From Bacteroidia bacterium (GTDB lineage: Bacteria > Bacteroidota > Bacteroidia > J057): DNA of 64,000 bases. The translations under genes were made by a program, and so were the position numbers. Below, in pieces: positions 63,943-64,000 of this stretch. How positions within the stretch are numbered: position 1 is the first letter of the stretch; every line of letters starts with the position of its first letter. The stretch lies in the NCBI GenBank assembly GCA_030430575.1, contig JAUIKF010000025.1:44698-108697 (forward strand), given 5' to 3'. The notes below the pieces were generated by a model. It was given only the letters and a program-made list of their open reading frames with translations. It did not search any database and was not told the DNA's origin.

Positions 63943-64000
63943 ATGTCCAAATCTCAAGCGGAAGTCTTTTTGAAGCAACTCAGGGTTGCCGATGCCAATT
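63943..64000 (+). CDS. Start of an unrecognised gene cut by the window edge
   Basis: An open frame begins at ATG 63943 (MSKSQAEVFLKQLRVADAN) and runs off the window. A 12-base inverted repeat (AAAAAGACTTCC at 63919-63930, GGAAGTCTTTTT at 63960-63971) surrounds the start codon. Too short to identify. A transposase is conceivable because of the inverted repeats. Confidence 0.35.
   Translation, partial: MSKSQAEVFLKQLRVADAN

Overview
The window looks like a chromosomal segment of a Bacteroidota bacterium, most likely a Saprospiria-like lineage. The basis is the recurring C-terminal sorting domains of the type IX secretion system (T9SS, 'YPNP'-type), a gliding-motility type-B C-terminus next to a PorP/SprF protein, HYR repeats, weak ribosome binding sites and AT-rich spacers. 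No rRNA, tRNA, CRISPR array or complete insertion sequence was found.

Region 1 (1-9.3 kb) carries contractile-injection or type VI-type genes: the start of a ClpV/ClpB-like AAA+ ATPase (minus strand, cut by the window edge), a tetratricopeptide-type adaptor, a PAAR-Rhs polymorphic toxin ending in a deaminase-like domain, its probable immunity gene, a LysM protein, an M15 peptidase and a 47-residue membrane peptide.

Region 2 (9.6-23.6 kb) is the highlight. It is one plus-strand, tightly spaced nine-gene operon encoding a eukaryote-like ubiquitin-type pathway: an E1-like activating enzyme, a small beta-grasp (YukD/ubiquitin-like) protein, an E2 with HPN and catalytic Cys, a type I envelope protein, two JAMM (JAB/MPN) isopeptidases (one on the cytosolic side of a membrane anchor and carrying a 21-bp coding minisatellite), and a polytopic membrane protein that combines a degenerate prokaryotic RING-like segment with a C-terminal FHA-like domain. 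The operon continues into a giant HYR/type-B-sorted surface protein and a PorP/SprF outer-membrane protein. The simplest reading is that cytosolic Ubl conjugation and deconjugation is tied to an envelope-spanning complex. Substrate and purpose (envelope regulation, secretion control or defence) are unknown.

Region 3 (23.6-32.3 kb) holds an M23 peptidase, a TssO-like type VI membrane protein (so the Ubl operon is bracketed by secretion-system-type genes), and two adjacent minus-strand signalling proteins: WD40-GTPase-zinc ribbon-TIR and LRR-Roc-COR-TIR, both resembling bacterial NLR-like sensors.

Region 4 (32.6-63.3 kb) is mostly T9SS-type secreted proteins: a C39-like protease and a subtilisin with a shared C-terminal module, a vanadium haloperoxidase/PAP2-like enzyme with nine repeats, an esterase-like protein, two paralogous beta-helix proteins and a VWA protein. 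Between them lie a CDGSH Fe-S protein, a GIY-YIG nuclease embedded in four copies of a palindromic repeat, a NUDIX hydrolase with a damaged N-terminus and a two-component system. Spacers carry several kinds of palindromes. The last bases hold a NADAR/YbiA gene and the first codons of an unrecognised gene.
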